DNA of 64,000 nt from Hyphomicrobiales bacterium (GTDB taxonomy: Bacteria; Pseudomonadota; Alphaproteobacteria; JAPOUT01). This document shows, piece by piece, positions 48,903 to 58,226 of the stretch. The notes under the pieces are model-generated. The model ran no database searches. It saw only the letters and a program-made list of their open reading frames with translations, and was not told the DNA's origin. A program made the translations under genes and the position numbers. The stretch covers positions 1-64,000 of the forward strand of contig JAPOUU010000033.1 of NCBI GenBank assembly GCA_026708505.1, given 5' to 3'. Each line of letters opens with the position of its first letter. The stretch's first letter is position 1.

Positions 48903-49871
48903 TTACATAGCGTGGCAGACGATTGAACGCGCAAGCTTCCAGTCCAGTCTGCGTCGATACATGCCATCACGCCGAAGCCCTCGATAGCAGGTAAGCAGAA
49001 CGTCCCGGGTGCGAGCACGAAACTCGTCCAGAAAGACATTATAGTCTCGAATTCGCGGAGTGAAAGGTACATATATTTTGGTCAATGCCCTTGAGGAATG
49101 CGTGATGGAATAACCATCTAGCTCCTCCGGCTTGCAGAAGCGGATAGATGGCGCACGGGTATTGTCAAGAGCGATAAGCCCGAGGTTGCCGTTCGGGTCG
49201 TTAAAACGAATGGAACGTAAGATTTTCCGCTGTGTTCGCGTTGTTGTTTTGGGAAGGTGTGCCCGGAGTTCTGCGAGCGTGCCGATGCATTCGCGCTCCG
49301 ACCAAACGGTGACATCCTTTGAGGTATTCGGTTCGAAGAGAGCAAGTCCGACGGGGTGCGTGGTATCGCAGAACATTGATGAACGCAGCGAGATGAAGTT
49401 AGCCAATCGCTCGTGAAACAGATTTGCCCGAATGAAAGACTCCGGAACCAATGCGGCAACCCACGCACAATGGTCAAGGCATTTTTCGAGAGCGAATTTG
49501 TAGAGGTCGTCATAGCGGCATTCAGGGAACGGAAGCCCTCGAGCGGTTGCGCTGTTCTTTGCCAGCCACGGGGGGTTGGTCACGCAGATATCAAATCCCT
49601 TGGGAAAAGAGGTGAGGGTATCGCGTCGGCGTACGCCTTTTGCGTTTGGGAGGATGTCGAAGGCGTTCCAGTGAGCGCATAAATCGAGTTCCTTGAGTCG
49701 TTCGATGAGGCTATTACATCCGGCAAATGGCTCCAGAACGGTTTTATCGGCAATTCCGGATCTTGACGCCCAGTCTTCGAAAGCTTCACAGTCAAAAGGA
49801 TTGCCTACAGTGTAGTAGCGGCCCTCTGCGCGTTTTTTCGCCGACTCTTGAAAGGGTTGATTTTGTCCCAT
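48903..49871 (-). CDS. N6-adenine DNA methyltransferase (orphan)
   Basis: 322 residues from ATG 49871, with AAGGGAG 9 bases upstream; the open frame continues to 49961 through the hairpin leader. SAM-binding motif I is [16 protein letters not shown] (about 45-60), the catalytic motif IV is [14 protein letters not shown] (NPPW 99-102). The order is that of Eco57I/Type II gamma-like amino-methyltransferases. No restriction endonuclease gene is seen, so it may be an orphan or a remnant of an R-M system. It sits between hisB and hslV, which are usually neighbours. Confidence 0.82.
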   Translation of the reverse strand: MGQNQPFQESAKKRAEGRYYTVGNPFDCEAFEDWASRSGIADKTVLEPFAGCNSLIERLKELDLCAHWNAFDILPNAKGVRRRDTLTSFPKGFDICVTNPPWLAKNSATARGLPFPECRYDDLYKFALEKCLDHCAWVAALVPESFIRANLFHERLANFISLRSSMFCDTTHPVGLALFEPNTSKDVTVWSERECIGTLAELRAHLPKTTTRTQRKILRSIRFNDPNGNLGLIALDNTRAPSIRFCKPEELDGYSITHSSRALTKIYVPFTPRIRDYNVFLDEFRARTRDVLLTCYRGLRRDGMYRRRLDWKLARSIVCHAM

Positions 49872-49977
49872 GACTATATTCTCCCTTAAAAATAACCCCG
49901 TCGGGGACCGCAAGCGGCCAAGTCCGACGGGGAGAAGATGTCTCGCATTATACGCATGCAATCCAGCGAAAGGTCAA
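49872..49977 (-). promoter_or_regulatory. Promoter-hairpin-RBS module 1 (leader of the methyltransferase gene)
   Basis: Minus strand, in order: TTGACC (49972-49977), 19-base spacer, TATAAT (49947-49952), then a 9-bp perfect stem (49896-49904 with 49924-49932, CCCCGTCGG/CCGACGGGG) enclosing a small inner hairpin. TTATTTTT (49888-49895), AAGGGAG and the ATG of the methyltransferase at 49871 follow. The stem plus U-tract resembles an intrinsic terminator directly before the ribosome binding site, i.e. an attenuator layout. Confidence 0.7.
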
Positions 49978-50048
49978 CAATTTAGAAAAAACCGCGATAA
50001 ATGGCGAAATTCTCGATTGCATCTCACATGCGAATCTTGATTTTGATC

Positions 50049-50155
50049 CACGACCTTCTCTCCCTTAAAAAAGAACCCGCCGGGGACCATGAAATGGTCA
50101 AGTCCGGCGGGGAATAATCGGAAGCACCGTAACACGAATCGTCCAATTAAGCCAA
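50049..50155 (-). promoter_or_regulatory. Promoter-hairpin-RBS module 2 (diverged copy)
   Basis: Minus strand: TTGGCT (50150-50155), 18-base spacer, weak TACGGT (50126-50131), and a stem of at least 8 bp (50076-50083 with 50104-50111, CCCGCCGG/CCGGCGGG) around inner stem GACCAT/ATGGTC. TTCTTTTTT, AAGGGAG and GTGGATCAAAATCAA follow, the last parallel to ATGGGACAAAATCAA of module 1. The frame after it ends after about 25 codons, so it leads to no intact gene. Confidence 0.65.
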
Positions 50156-50544
50156 TTCTTTTTTTGATGGGTTTCGCAACCAGACAACCAAATATCTCCA
50201 AAACCCCACGATATACGATAGGTTTTCGTCAAAAAATTCTTGACTTTTGATTGCGTTAGAACTAGACTGATTCTGTCGAAATTGGAAATTTCGAAAAAAT
50301 GATGAAGTGGGTAGAATTAAGGATTCTCGTAGTTACACCCGTGTTTGCGTCATGGCGAAGGCAATGATTCGATAGGTGAATAAAAACTGAGTTGGCTCCT
50401 GAAAGCTACGAAAGCCGAAGCAGAAAAATTGGTCATGGATTCGAATCCCGCGACTAACTGTTTTGTTTTTTGGACAATGTTTTCCAGTGCCGGCGAGATC
50501 TCCTGCAACGGAGTTGCCGAAGGATAAGCAGGAAATTCCTTCGG
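50156..50544. other. AT-rich spacer between modules 2 and 3
   Basis: Low-GC DNA with no credible gene. A minus-strand frame here reads SPALENIVQKTKQLVAGFES and similar, but it has no usable start near a ribosome binding site; it may be a remnant of a gene once driven by module 3. Confidence 0.4.
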
Positions 50545-50554
50545 CGTTTTTCCA

Positions 50555-50650
50555 TTAAAAAATAACCCCGCCGGAGACTGCAGAACAGCCCCATAGCCCG
50601 GCGGGGAGGAAGTGCATCCATTATACACAATTTATTTGGTCTGAAGCCAA
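50555..50650 (-). promoter_or_regulatory. Promoter-hairpin-RBS module 3 (diverged copy)
   Basis: Minus strand: TTGGCT (50645-50650), 19-base spacer, TATAAT (50620-50625), and a 9-bp stem (50566-50574 with 50598-50606, CCCCGCCGG/CCGGCGGGG) around a short inner hairpin. TTATTTTTT (50557-50565) follows. The Shine-Dalgarno is lost (TAATGGA in place of TAAGGGA). Downstream there is another strong hairpin (GCCGAAGGA/TCCTTCGGC) and only short frames. Confidence 0.65.
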
Positions 50651-50774
50651 GAAATTTTTTGAAAAAAATTTAGAGGAAAACCCTTTATATGCGCGAAATA
50701 TTAGATGATTCGTTCATTAAAGTGTATAACCTTCCTAGGTTGGAAGCGAATCGGATACTCGCAGGAGCAGGAAA

Positions 50775-51341
50775 ATGACCACCGATACCCCTTTGGACGT
50801 CTGGCACGCAACGACGATTCTCGCGGTTCGAAAGAACGGGCAGGTTGCCATTGCCGGAGACGGGCAGGTCTCCCTCGGCAATACCGTCATCAAGTCCAAT
50901 GCAAAAAAGCTCCGACGCCTGGGCGATGATGTCATTGTAGGTTTCGCCGGCGCAACCGCCGATGCCATCACTCTCTTTGAACGCCTGGAGGCCAAACTGG
51001 AACAGTACCCCTCGCAGCTCTCGCGCGCGTGCGTGGAACTCGCGAAGGACTGGCGCACCGATAGATACCTTCGGCGCCTTGAGGCGATGATGCTTGTTGC
51101 CGATGCCAGCATCACCCTCGTGCTTTCCGGCAACGGAGATGTCCTTGAGCCCGAAGACGGCGTTATGGCGATAGGATCGGGCGGGGGGTTCGCCCTTGCC
51201 GCCGCGAGGGCCCTCCACAAACACGCCCCCGAAATGGACGCCCCTGCCATTGCCAAGAGGGCCATGGAGGTTGCCGCGGGTATTTGCGTCTTTACCAACG
51301 ATTCCATCCTGGTTGAGACCATTGAGGCGCAGGCCGATTAG
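50775..51341 (+). CDS. hslV: HslV protease (ClpQ) catalytic subunit
   Basis: 188 residues. A 12-residue leader ([12 protein letters not shown]) precedes the expected N-terminal catalytic threonine of [20 protein letters not shown]. The leader must be removed to activate the enzyme. Proteasome-like core [18 protein letters not shown] and [16 protein letters not shown]. The partner ATPase HslU, usually adjacent, is not in the window. A strong Shine-Dalgarno (GCAGGAG) fixes the start. Confidence 0.94.
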   Translation: MTTDTPLDVWHATTILAVRKNGQVAIAGDGQVSLGNTVIKSNAKKLRRLGDDVIVGFAGATADAITLFERLEAKLEQYPSQLSRACVELAKDWRTDRYLRRLEAMMLVADASITLVLSGNGDVLEPEDGVMAIGSGGGFALAAARALHKHAPEMDAPAIAKRAMEVAAGICVFTNDSILVETIEAQAD

Positions 51342-51371
51342 CGCGGATTAGGGCTTGGCCTAGGGCTCAAA

Positions 51372-51935
51372 ATGGCGTATGGTTACGCCGAACCCCAAGT
51401 ATCGGACTTTTTGAGGACTGTGATGCTTTGTGAGAGCACCCGGCATTTGCTGGCCAACGGCGCGGCGCGCCCTATTGCTGATCTTATTGAACCCGTCGTG
51501 GAAGAGGCGGGCTTCCGGCTAATTCGCGTGGCGCTGGGCGGCGGCGGGGGAGGACGGCGCCTGCAAGTGATGGCCGAGCGCGCCGATGGTTCCATGAACC
51601 TTGAGGATTGCACCACGCTCTCTCGCAGACTCTCGGAGTTTCTGGACGAGAGCGACCCCATCAAAGGCAGTTATGCGTTGGAAGTTTCCTCGCCGGGGTT
51701 GTCGCGGCCTTTGTCGAGGCTGGAAGATTTTGACAAGTGGCGCGGAAGCGTTGCGCGCATAGAGTTGAGTGAAGCGGTGGACGGGCATCGTCGTTTGCGG
51801 GGCCGTCTAAGCGGCGTCGAAAACGAAGTCGTGTCAATTGAAGTGGAGGCATCGCAGATAGTTTCAATCCCCGCGAATATCATTTCGCGGGCATGTTTGT
51901 TGGAGGAGCCTGCAATATCAGGAGAAAAGAGATGA
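51372..51935 (+). CDS. rimP: Ribosome maturation factor RimP
   Basis: 187 residues; the first 15-20 may be an over-extension and a start inside is possible. IADLIEPVVEEAGFRLIRV, MNLEDCTTLSRRLSEFLDES and YALEVSSPGLSRPLSRLEDF are RimP signatures. It assists 30S subunit maturation. The stop overlaps the nusA start by 4 bases, the usual rimP-nusA coupling. Confidence 0.92.
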   Translation: MAYGYAEPQVSDFLRTVMLCESTRHLLANGAARPIADLIEPVVEEAGFRLIRVALGGGGGGRRLQVMAERADGSMNLEDCTTLSRRLSEFLDESDPIKGSYALEVSSPGLSRPLSRLEDFDKWRGSVARIELSEAVDGHRRLRGRLSGVENEVVSIEVEASQIVSIPANIISRACLLEEPAISGEKR

Positions 51936-53800
51936 ATGAGACAACAACAGATGACATAGATAAACAGGAATTGTTGCAGATTGCCGATGCAGTCGCGCAA
52001 GAGAAAGCCATCGAACGGGAGAAGGTCTTTGAGGCATTAGCCGAAGCGATACAGCGGGCGGCCCGTTCGCGCTACGGACAAGACCATGACATCCGCGCCG
52101 ATATCGACCCGTCCTCGGGCGAAATAAAACTCTCGCGCCTGCGTGCGGTGGTCGAGGAAGTGGACGACGAGGCAACGCAGATATCGCTGACGGATGCGCA
52201 AGCGCGCAACCCCGCCGCGCAGTTGGGAGACTTGATAGCGGAGGATTTGCCGCCGATGGCGTTCGGGAGGATAGCCGCGCAAATGGCAAAGCCCGTGATA
52301 ACGCAGAAGGTTCGGGACGCCGAACGCGAGCGCGAGTTCGAAGAATTCAAAGACCGCATCGGCGATGTCATTCAAGGCTCGGTGGTGCGTGCCGAGTTCG
52401 GCGATGTGGTGGTGGATTTGGAACGCGGAGAGGGCATCCTGCAGAGGGGCGAGTCGCTGCCTTCGGAGAATTTTCATCCGGGCGACAGAGTCCGCGCCCT
52501 GATATACGATGTGCGGCGCGAACAACGCGGCCGGCAGATTTTTCTCACGCGGACCCGTCCGCAGTTCATGTCGCATTTGTTTTCCCAGGAGGTCCCCGAA
52601 ATCTACGACGGCATCGTGGAACTGCGCGCCGTTGCACGGGACCCGGGATCGCGTGCCAAGATTGCAGTGATATCCAATGACAGTTCCATTGATCCGGTCG
52701 GCGCCTGCGTGGGCATGCGGGGCAATCGAGTCCAGGCCGTCGTCAACGAACTTCAGGGAGAAAAAATAGACATCGTTCCATGGTCGCCGGATCCGGCGAC
52801 CTTCATCGTTAACGCCCTGGTGCCGGCGGAGGTCTCGAAAGTCGTTTTGGACGAAGACCATCGCAAGATTGAAGTTGTTGTTCCCGAAGAGCAGCTCTCG
52901 CTCGCGATTGGGCGCAGAGGACAAAATGTTCGCCTGGCTTCGCAGTTGACGGGTTGGTCCATCGATATTCTCACCGAGGATGAAGAGTCCGAGCGCAGGC
53001 AGCAGGAACTCCAGCAACGCAGTGCTTTGTTCATGGACGCTCTGGATGTTGACGAGACCATGGCGCAGCTTTTGGCGCTTGAGGGTTTCGCAAGCGTGGA
53101 GGATTTGGCGTTTTCGGAGACCTCGGAGGTTGCCCAGATCAAGGGATTCGAGCAGGGCATGGCGGAGGAGTTGCAGGGCCGCGCCCATGCCGAGATAACG
53201 CGGCGCAACGAGGAATATGAAGCGCAGCGCAAGGCGGCGGGTGTTGCGGACGCGCTTGTCGAGATTCCCTCGGTGACGCCGCGCATCCTGGCGGCGTTCG
53301 GAGCCGGTGAAGTTTTGAGCGTCGAGGATTTGGCGGGCTGTGCCACGGATGATTTGATCGGCTGGTACGAAAACGAAAACGGTGAACGTGTTCGTCGCGC
53401 CGGCATTCTCGATGGCATCGAGTGCAATCGCGAGCAAGCCGAGATGATGATTATGAACGCGCGCATCGCGGCGGGATGGATAGAGGCGTTGCCGGAGGCT
53501 TCCGAGGGGGACGGCGAGGAGGGGGAATCCGGGGAATCCGATGTCGTCGTTGAGGACGCGCTGCGGGAAATTTCCGGCATGAGCGATTCGATGCTCTCGG
53601 CCCTGGGCCGCGGCGGCATCTCGAGCGTTGAGGATTTGGCGGGCTGTGCCACGGATGATTTGATGGGGTGGGATGAAAAGAACGTCCGTCAAGAAGGCAT
53701 CTTCGAAGGAATAGACATAACCGTCGAAGCGGCCGAAGCATTAATCATGGAGGCGCGCAAAGCCGCCGGCTGGCTGGGAGAGGACGGCTCCCGGAGTTAG
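51932..53800 (+). CDS. nusA: Transcription factor NusA with extended C-terminus
   Basis: 622 residues from ATG 51932. N-terminal domain (QELLQIADAVAQEKAIEREK), S1 domain (GDVIQGSVVRAEFGDVVVDL), and KH1/KH2 (DPVGACVGMRGNRVQAVV; EEQLSLAIGRRGQNVRLASQ). Acidic helix-hairpin-helix repeats complete the protein. The last ~180 residues carry two copies of SVEDLAGCATDDLxGW separated by an acidic linker, making it about 100 residues longer than usual in the group. It controls pausing, termination and antitermination. ylxR, often between nusA and infB, is absent. Confidence 0.95.
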   Translation: MNETTTDDIDKQELLQIADAVAQEKAIEREKVFEALAEAIQRAARSRYGQDHDIRADIDPSSGEIKLSRLRAVVEEVDDEATQISLTDAQARNPAAQLGDLIAEDLPPMAFGRIAAQMAKPVITQKVRDAEREREFEEFKDRIGDVIQGSVVRAEFGDVVVDLERGEGILQRGESLPSENFHPGDRVRALIYDVRREQRGRQIFLTRTRPQFMSHLFSQEVPEIYDGIVELRAVARDPGSRAKIAVISNDSSIDPVGACVGMRGNRVQAVVNELQGEKIDIVPWSPDPATFIVNALVPAEVSKVVLDEDHRKIEVVVPEEQLSLAIGRRGQNVRLASQLTGWSIDILTEDEESERRQQELQQRSALFMDALDVDETMAQLLALEGFASVEDLAFSETSEVAQIKGFEQGMAEELQGRAHAEITRRNEEYEAQRKAAGVADALVEIPSVTPRILAAFGAGEVLSVEDLAGCATDDLIGWYENENGERVRRAGILDGIECNREQAEMMIMNARIAAGWIEALPEASEGDGEEGESGESDVVVEDALREISGMSDSMLSALGRGGISSVEDLAGCATDDLMGWDEKNVRQEGIFEGIDITVEAAEALIMEARKAAGWLGEDGSRS

Positions 53801-53816
53801 GCGTCGCAGGTAGACG

Positions 53817-56420
53817 ATGAGCAGCAAGAGCAACGACAAGGATGGCTCGAGACGGCAACGTGTCGAGACCGGACATGTGCGCCAGAGTTTTTCGCACGGG
53901 CGCACAAAGCAGGTTGTTGTCGAGCGCAAGCGTCCGCGCACGGGGGCGGGGGCATCCGAAGAGAAGCCGGCGACGCGAACGCGCAAAACGGAAGTAGCCT
54001 CCGAGGCGCCCAAGAGCAAGGCAAAAACCGCCGCCAAGACCGCCACCAAGACGGCGGCCAAGACCGCCGCCAAGAAAACAACGACAAAAGCATCCAAGGA
54101 TTCGGGGGCGACATCGGCGCGGGCTTCCGCGGGCGGATTGATTTTACGCACGTTGACGGAAGAGGAGAAGGAGGCGCGCAACAAGGCATTGTCCCAGGCG
54201 CGCGAACGTGAAGACCAAGAGCGCCGGGAGGCGCGCGAGCGTGCGCAGCAGGAGGAGGAAGCGGAGCGTCTCCGCCAGAAGGAAGCCGAAGAAAACCGCG
54301 CCAAGGTGGAAGAGGACCGTGTGCGCCGCGATACGGAGAACGCGGAGCGCCGCCTTGCCGAAACGGAGGCGCAGCGTCGCTTGGAGGTTACCGAGCCCGA
54401 GGGGATGCCCCTCCAGGACGGCGAGCGTCACGGCGAGGGGCGTCCGGGCAGGCGCGGTCGCGGCGGAGATTCGCCAAATCGACAGCAGCCTCGCCGTCGC
54501 ATGGGAGAGCCTCGCGGACGGTCGAGCGGCAAGCTCACGCTCTCGAATGCGCTCGCGGAGGACGAGAGGCAGCGTTCGCTTGCGGCGATACGCAGACAGC
54601 AGGAGCGCGGACGCGCGCGCAGCGCCCAGCCGGCCCAGCCTGCGAAGAAGATTTCCCGCGAGGTCGTCATACCTGAGCGGATAACGATTCAGGAATTGGC
54701 GAACCGCATGGCGGAACGTGCCGTTGATGTCATCAAGATTTTGATGCAGCAGGGGACGATGGTGAAGATTACCGATGTCATTGACAGTGACACGGCGCAA
54801 TTGATTGCGGAGGAGTTCGGTCACACGGTCAAGCGTGTTGCGGAGTCGGATGTTGAAGACATCATCGGCTCGTTGCGTGAGACGGATGCCAAGCAGGAGT
54901 CCCGCGCGCCCGTTGTCACGGTGATGGGGCATGTGGACCACGGCAAAACCTCGCTGTTGGATTTATTGCGCAAGAGCGACGTCGCCGGCAAGGAGAGCGG
55001 AGGCATCACGCAGCACATCGGGGCCTATCGCGTGTCCGTGCAGGGCGGCGGGGTGATAACCTTTCTCGATACGCCCGGACACGCCGCCTTTGCGGCGATG
55101 CGTGCGCGAGGCGCAAAACTTACGGATATCGTCGTGCTGGTTGTTGCCGCCGATGACGGCGTGATGCCGCAAACGGAAGAAGCGATACGGCATGCCCGCG
55201 AAGCGAAGGTTCCGATGATTGTTGCAATTAACAAGATCGACAAGCCCGGCGCGAACGCCGACAAGGTTCGTCAGGATTTGCTGCGTCATGAAGTGATCAC
55301 GGAAGATATGGGCGGCGATGTTTTGAGCGTCGCTCTGTCGGCGAAGACGGGCGAGGGCATGGACAAGCTCCTTGAGGCGATAAATCTGCAGGCGGAGTTG
55401 ATGGAGTTGCGTGCGGCGGTGGATTGTCCGGCCGCGGGTGTCGTGCTGGAAGCCCGGATGGAACATGGGCGCGGCCACATGGCAACGCTTTTGATACAAC
55501 AGGGACGACTTCGTGTCAGTGACATCTTTGTTGCGGGTGCGCAATGGGGACGGGTTCGCGCGCTGCTCGATGACAGGGGCAAACAAGTGAAAGAAGCGGG
55601 ACCCTCGATGCCCGTGGAAGTTATGGGTTTGAACGGCACGCCGGACGCGGGTGATGTTTTCACGGTGCTGCCGGACGAGGTGAAGGCGCGCGAGATTGTC
55701 GAATATCGCCAGCGCAAGCAGAACGAGTCGCGTGTGGGGGGCGTTGTGCGCAGCGGGAATGTGATGGAAGAGCTGATGGAGCGCGCCAGCAAGGCGGAGA
55801 TAGAGGAACTTACCATTTTGGTAAAGGCGGATGTTCAGGGCTCGGCGGAGGCGGTTTCGCAGATGCTTGGAAGTTTGGAAGCCGCCGATGAAGTGAAAGT
55901 CCGGGTGGTTTATTCCGGCGTCGGCGACGTGAGCGAGTCGGATGTTGCATTGGCGGCGACTTCGAAGGCGATGATTGTGGGCTTCAATGTCCGCGTGGGC
56001 GCGCCGGCAAGGGTGTCGGCGGGACGCATGGGCGTGGAGGTTCGACGCTATTCGGTGATTTACGATTTGGTTGATGACGTCCGCGCGGCGCTGAAAGGGA
56101 TGCTTTCGCCGCACATCGAAGAGACTCGTCTGGGTGAAGGCAAAGTGCTCGAGATTTTCGATATTTCCAAAATGGGCAAGATTGCAGGCTGTCGCATCGA
56201 GGACGGACAAGTCCGCCGCAACGCGAAAGTTCGCGTGCTGCGCAATGGTGAAGTGTTGTTCGAGGGATCGCTCTCAAGCCTGCGCCGCTTTAAAGACGAA
56301 GTGCGCGAGGTTGTCGCCGGGCAGGAATGCGGCATGGCGTTCGAGGGCTTTCAGGAATTCGCGCAAGGCGACGTCATCGAATGTTTCGATGTCAAGGAGG
56401 TTGAGCGCGAACTGGCTTAA
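53817..56420 (+). CDS. infB: Translation initiation factor IF-2
   Basis: 867 residues. The N-terminal ~300 residues are charged and low complexity, with [18 protein letters not shown] repeats and a long E/R-rich helix. The IF2-N region ([20 protein letters not shown]) is followed by the GTPase: G1 [21 protein letters not shown]3 DTPGHAAF, G4 NKIDKPGA. C-terminal domains bind fMet-tRNA ([20 protein letters not shown]). Starts 17 bases after nusA. Confidence 0.96.
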   Translation: MSSKSNDKDGSRRQRVETGHVRQSFSHGRTKQVVVERKRPRTGAGASEEKPATRTRKTEVASEAPKSKAKTAAKTATKTAAKTAAKKTTTKASKDSGATSARASAGGLILRTLTEEEKEARNKALSQAREREDQERREARERAQQEEEAERLRQKEAEENRAKVEEDRVRRDTENAERRLAETEAQRRLEVTEPEGMPLQDGERHGEGRPGRRGRGGDSPNRQQPRRRMGEPRGRSSGKLTLSNALAEDERQRSLAAIRRQQERGRARSAQPAQPAKKISREVVIPERITIQELANRMAERAVDVIKILMQQGTMVKITDVIDSDTAQLIAEEFGHTVKRVAESDVEDIIGSLRETDAKQESRAPVVTVMGHVDHGKTSLLDLLRKSDVAGKESGGITQHIGAYRVSVQGGGVITFLDTPGHAAFAAMRARGAKLTDIVVLVVAADDGVMPQTEEAIRHAREAKVPMIVAINKIDKPGANADKVRQDLLRHEVITEDMGGDVLSVALSAKTGEGMDKLLEAINLQAELMELRAAVDCPAAGVVLEARMEHGRGHMATLLIQQGRLRVSDIFVAGAQWGRVRALLDDRGKQVKEAGPSMPVEVMGLNGTPDAGDVFTVLPDEVKAREIVEYRQRKQNESRVGGVVRSGNVMEELMERASKAEIEELTILVKADVQGSAEAVSQMLGSLEAADEVKVRVVYSGVGDVSESDVALAATSKAMIVGFNVRVGAPARVSAGRMGVEVRRYSVIYDLVDDVRAALKGMLSPHIEETRLGEGKVLEIFDISKMGKIAGCRIEDGQVRRNAKVRVLRNGEVLFEGSLSSLRRFKDEVREVVAGQECGMAFEGFQEFAQGDVIECFDVKEVERELA

Positions 56421-56448
56421 CCTTCAATGACTCCTTCCCCTTAAAACA

Positions 56449-57807
56449 ATGAGACGTTCCAACGCAGCTTTTTCCCGTGCGAGCAATACAGGTGTTCGGC
56501 AATTGCGCGTGGGCGAAACCATGCGGCGCATTCTTGCGGAATTATTGTCGCGCGGCGACCTGCCGCATCCCGACCTGCGAAGGCTTCACATCTCCATAAC
56601 CGAGGTTCATGTTTCTCCCGACCTGCGAAATGCCAGCGTGTTCCTCATGCCGCTTGAAGGAAAGGAAACCGATGCCGCCCTTGGGGCTCTCGAGAAAACG
56701 AAAGGATTGCTGCGCCGGCAGTTGTCCATGCAGATGGTTCTCAAACGCTATCCCGATTTAAGTTTCTCGATTGATCCGTCCTTTGACGCCGCCAGGGAAG
56801 TCGACCGCCTGCTTAATCTGCCCCAGGTGGCCCGGGACCTGCAATCAAAAGAGGAGGCCGCCCGGACGCCGCCTTCGGGATGGCTGATTTTGGACAAGCC
56901 CCGGGGGATTACGTCTGCGCGCGCGGTTGCGCGTGTCAAGGCGATGACCGGTGCGGGCAAGGCGGGCCACGCCGGAACACTCGATCCGAACGCCGAGGGC
57001 ATTCTGCCCGTTGCGCTCGGTGAGGCAACGAAATTGGTTTCGCTGTTGTCGGACGCATCGAAAAGTTACCGCTTCGAGCTGGTCTGGGGCGAGGCGACCG
57101 CAACGGATGATTCCGAAGGCGAGGTCGTTGCGCAAAGTCCCGTCCGCCCGAAGCCCGAAGACATCCGCGCCGCCCTCAACGACTTTCTCGGCGAGAAGGA
57201 GCAGATGCCTCCGCGTTATAGCGCGCTGCACGTGGGAGGGGTTCGGGCGTATGCGCTCGCGCGGGCGGGCAAGCCCGTTGACCTCGAGCCCCGCCGGGTG
57301 AGCCTTCATGCCGCCTCCTTTCTCGAGGCGGACAGCACCGCTGACACCGCCCGTTTCGAGATAGACTGCTCCAAGGGCTTTTATGTCCGTGCGCTGGCGA
57401 GGGATTTGGGCGAGCGGCTGGGCACCTGCGCGCATGTCCGGTGGCTCCGGCGCACCCGGGTGGGGATGTTCGGGGAGGAAAGCGCGGTTCCGCTGGAAAT
57501 TTCTCTGGAAAACGGGGGGAATTCGCGCAATAATGCCCGGGAGCGCCTCCAACCCTTGGAGAGCGTCTTGGCGGATACCACCGTGATTTCCGTGACGCCG
57601 GATGAGGAGGCTCGGCTGCGCCAAGGGCAGCCGATTCTTTTAACTTCCACAGACGAGCGTTGCGGTGTAGTATGCAATTCTCCCGGGGAGCCCTTGGTTG
57701 CGATGCGGGAGAATTTTGCCGTGGCGTTGTTGCGCCGCGGTGTTGTTGAGGGGAAAGAAGAATTGTTGTCGCCTTCGCGTGTAATCGCGCGGGCGCATGC
57801 AGGCTGA
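56449..57807 (+). CDS. RbfA-TruB fusion protein (30S assembly factor + tRNA pseudouridine-55 synthase)
   Basis: One uninterrupted frame of 452 residues. Residues about 15-125 are RbfA ([57 protein letters not shown]). Residues about 144-440 are Tru[21 protein letters not shown], and catalytic aspartate D179 in [20 protein letters not shown]. Further on are [20 protein letters not shown] and [15 protein letters not shown]. In other bacteria these are adjacent genes. The ~18-residue linker is encoded over a relic Shine-Dalgarno-like AAAAGAGGAGG (56847-56857) with no usable start just after it. Both halves look complete. rpsO follows after 26 bases. Confidence 0.93.
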   Translation: MRRSNAAFSRASNTGVRQLRVGETMRRILAELLSRGDLPHPDLRRLHISITEVHVSPDLRNASVFLMPLEGKETDAALGALEKTKGLLRRQLSMQMVLKRYPDLSFSIDPSFDAAREVDRLLNLPQVARDLQSKEEAARTPPSGWLILDKPRGITSARAVARVKAMTGAGKAGHAGTLDPNAEGILPVALGEATKLVSLLSDASKSYRFELVWGEATATDDSEGEVVAQSPVRPKPEDIRAALNDFLGEKEQMPPRYSALHVGGVRAYALARAGKPVDLEPRRVSLHAASFLEADSTADTARFEIDCSKGFYVRALARDLGERLGTCAHVRWLRRTRVGMFGEESAVPLEISLENGGNSRNNARERLQPLESVLADTTVISVTPDEEARLRQGQPILLTSTDERCGVVCNSPGEPLVAMRENFAVALLRRGVVEGKEELLSPSRVIARAHAG

Positions 57808-57833
57808 AGGAAGAAAGAACGATAGGACGGATT

Positions 57834-58103
57834 ATGTCGATAACAGCGGAACGCAAACGTGAAGTAATTCGGGAGTATTCCCGCGGCGAGGGAGATAAAG
57901 GTTCGTGTGAAGTTCAAGTTGCGGTCTTGACGACGCGCATAGAAAACCTCATCGGCCACTTTCGTACAAACAAAAAAGACAATCACTCTCGCAGGGGACT
58001 GTTGCAAATGGTCTCGCGGCGTCGGAAGCTTTTGGATTACTTGAAGAAGAAGGATTCGCAACGGTATCGAACTTTGATAGAGCGGCTTGGTTTGCGCAAG
58101 TAA
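57834..58103 (+). CDS. rpsO: Ribosomal protein S15
   Basis: 89 residues, the family's standard length. [20 protein letters not shown] and [19 protein letters not shown] are diagnostic. It binds 16S rRNA in the 30S platform. Order truB-rpsO-pnp is conserved. Confidence 0.96.
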   Translation: MSITAERKREVIREYSRGEGDKGSCEVQVAVLTTRIENLIGHFRTNKKDNHSRRGLLQMVSRRRKLLDYLKKKDSQRYRTLIERLGLRK

Positions 58104-58157
58104 GAGCGTTTCGCTCGGCTCGAATCTCCCACAAGAATAAAACAACTGCCATGGTGA

Positions 58158-58183
58158 CTGCGCTTGTTGCGCGGTTTTGTGGT
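58158..58183 (+). terminator. Possible weak terminator between rpsO and pnp
   Basis: TGCGC TTGTT GCGCG followed by GTTTTG. The stem is only about 5 bp, so partial termination or an RNase-processing hairpin is as likely. Confidence 0.3.
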
Positions 58184-58226
58184 GCAACAGGAATGAAAAA
58201 AACAATTAAAAGGAAAAGAGGACATT

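Noticed and set aside
49872-49977. A known SAM-sensing riboswitch in front of the methyltransferase gene
   Set aside because: The hairpin has no pseudoknot or conserved internal loops that I associate with SAM-II, SAM-V or SAM/SAH riboswitches; it is a simple stem with an inner hairpin and a U-tract.
51918-53692. Long minus-strand frames opposite nusA, sucA, infB and other large genes
   Set aside because: High-GC codon structure leaves antisense frames open; their translations lack motifs and the plus-strand genes are certain.
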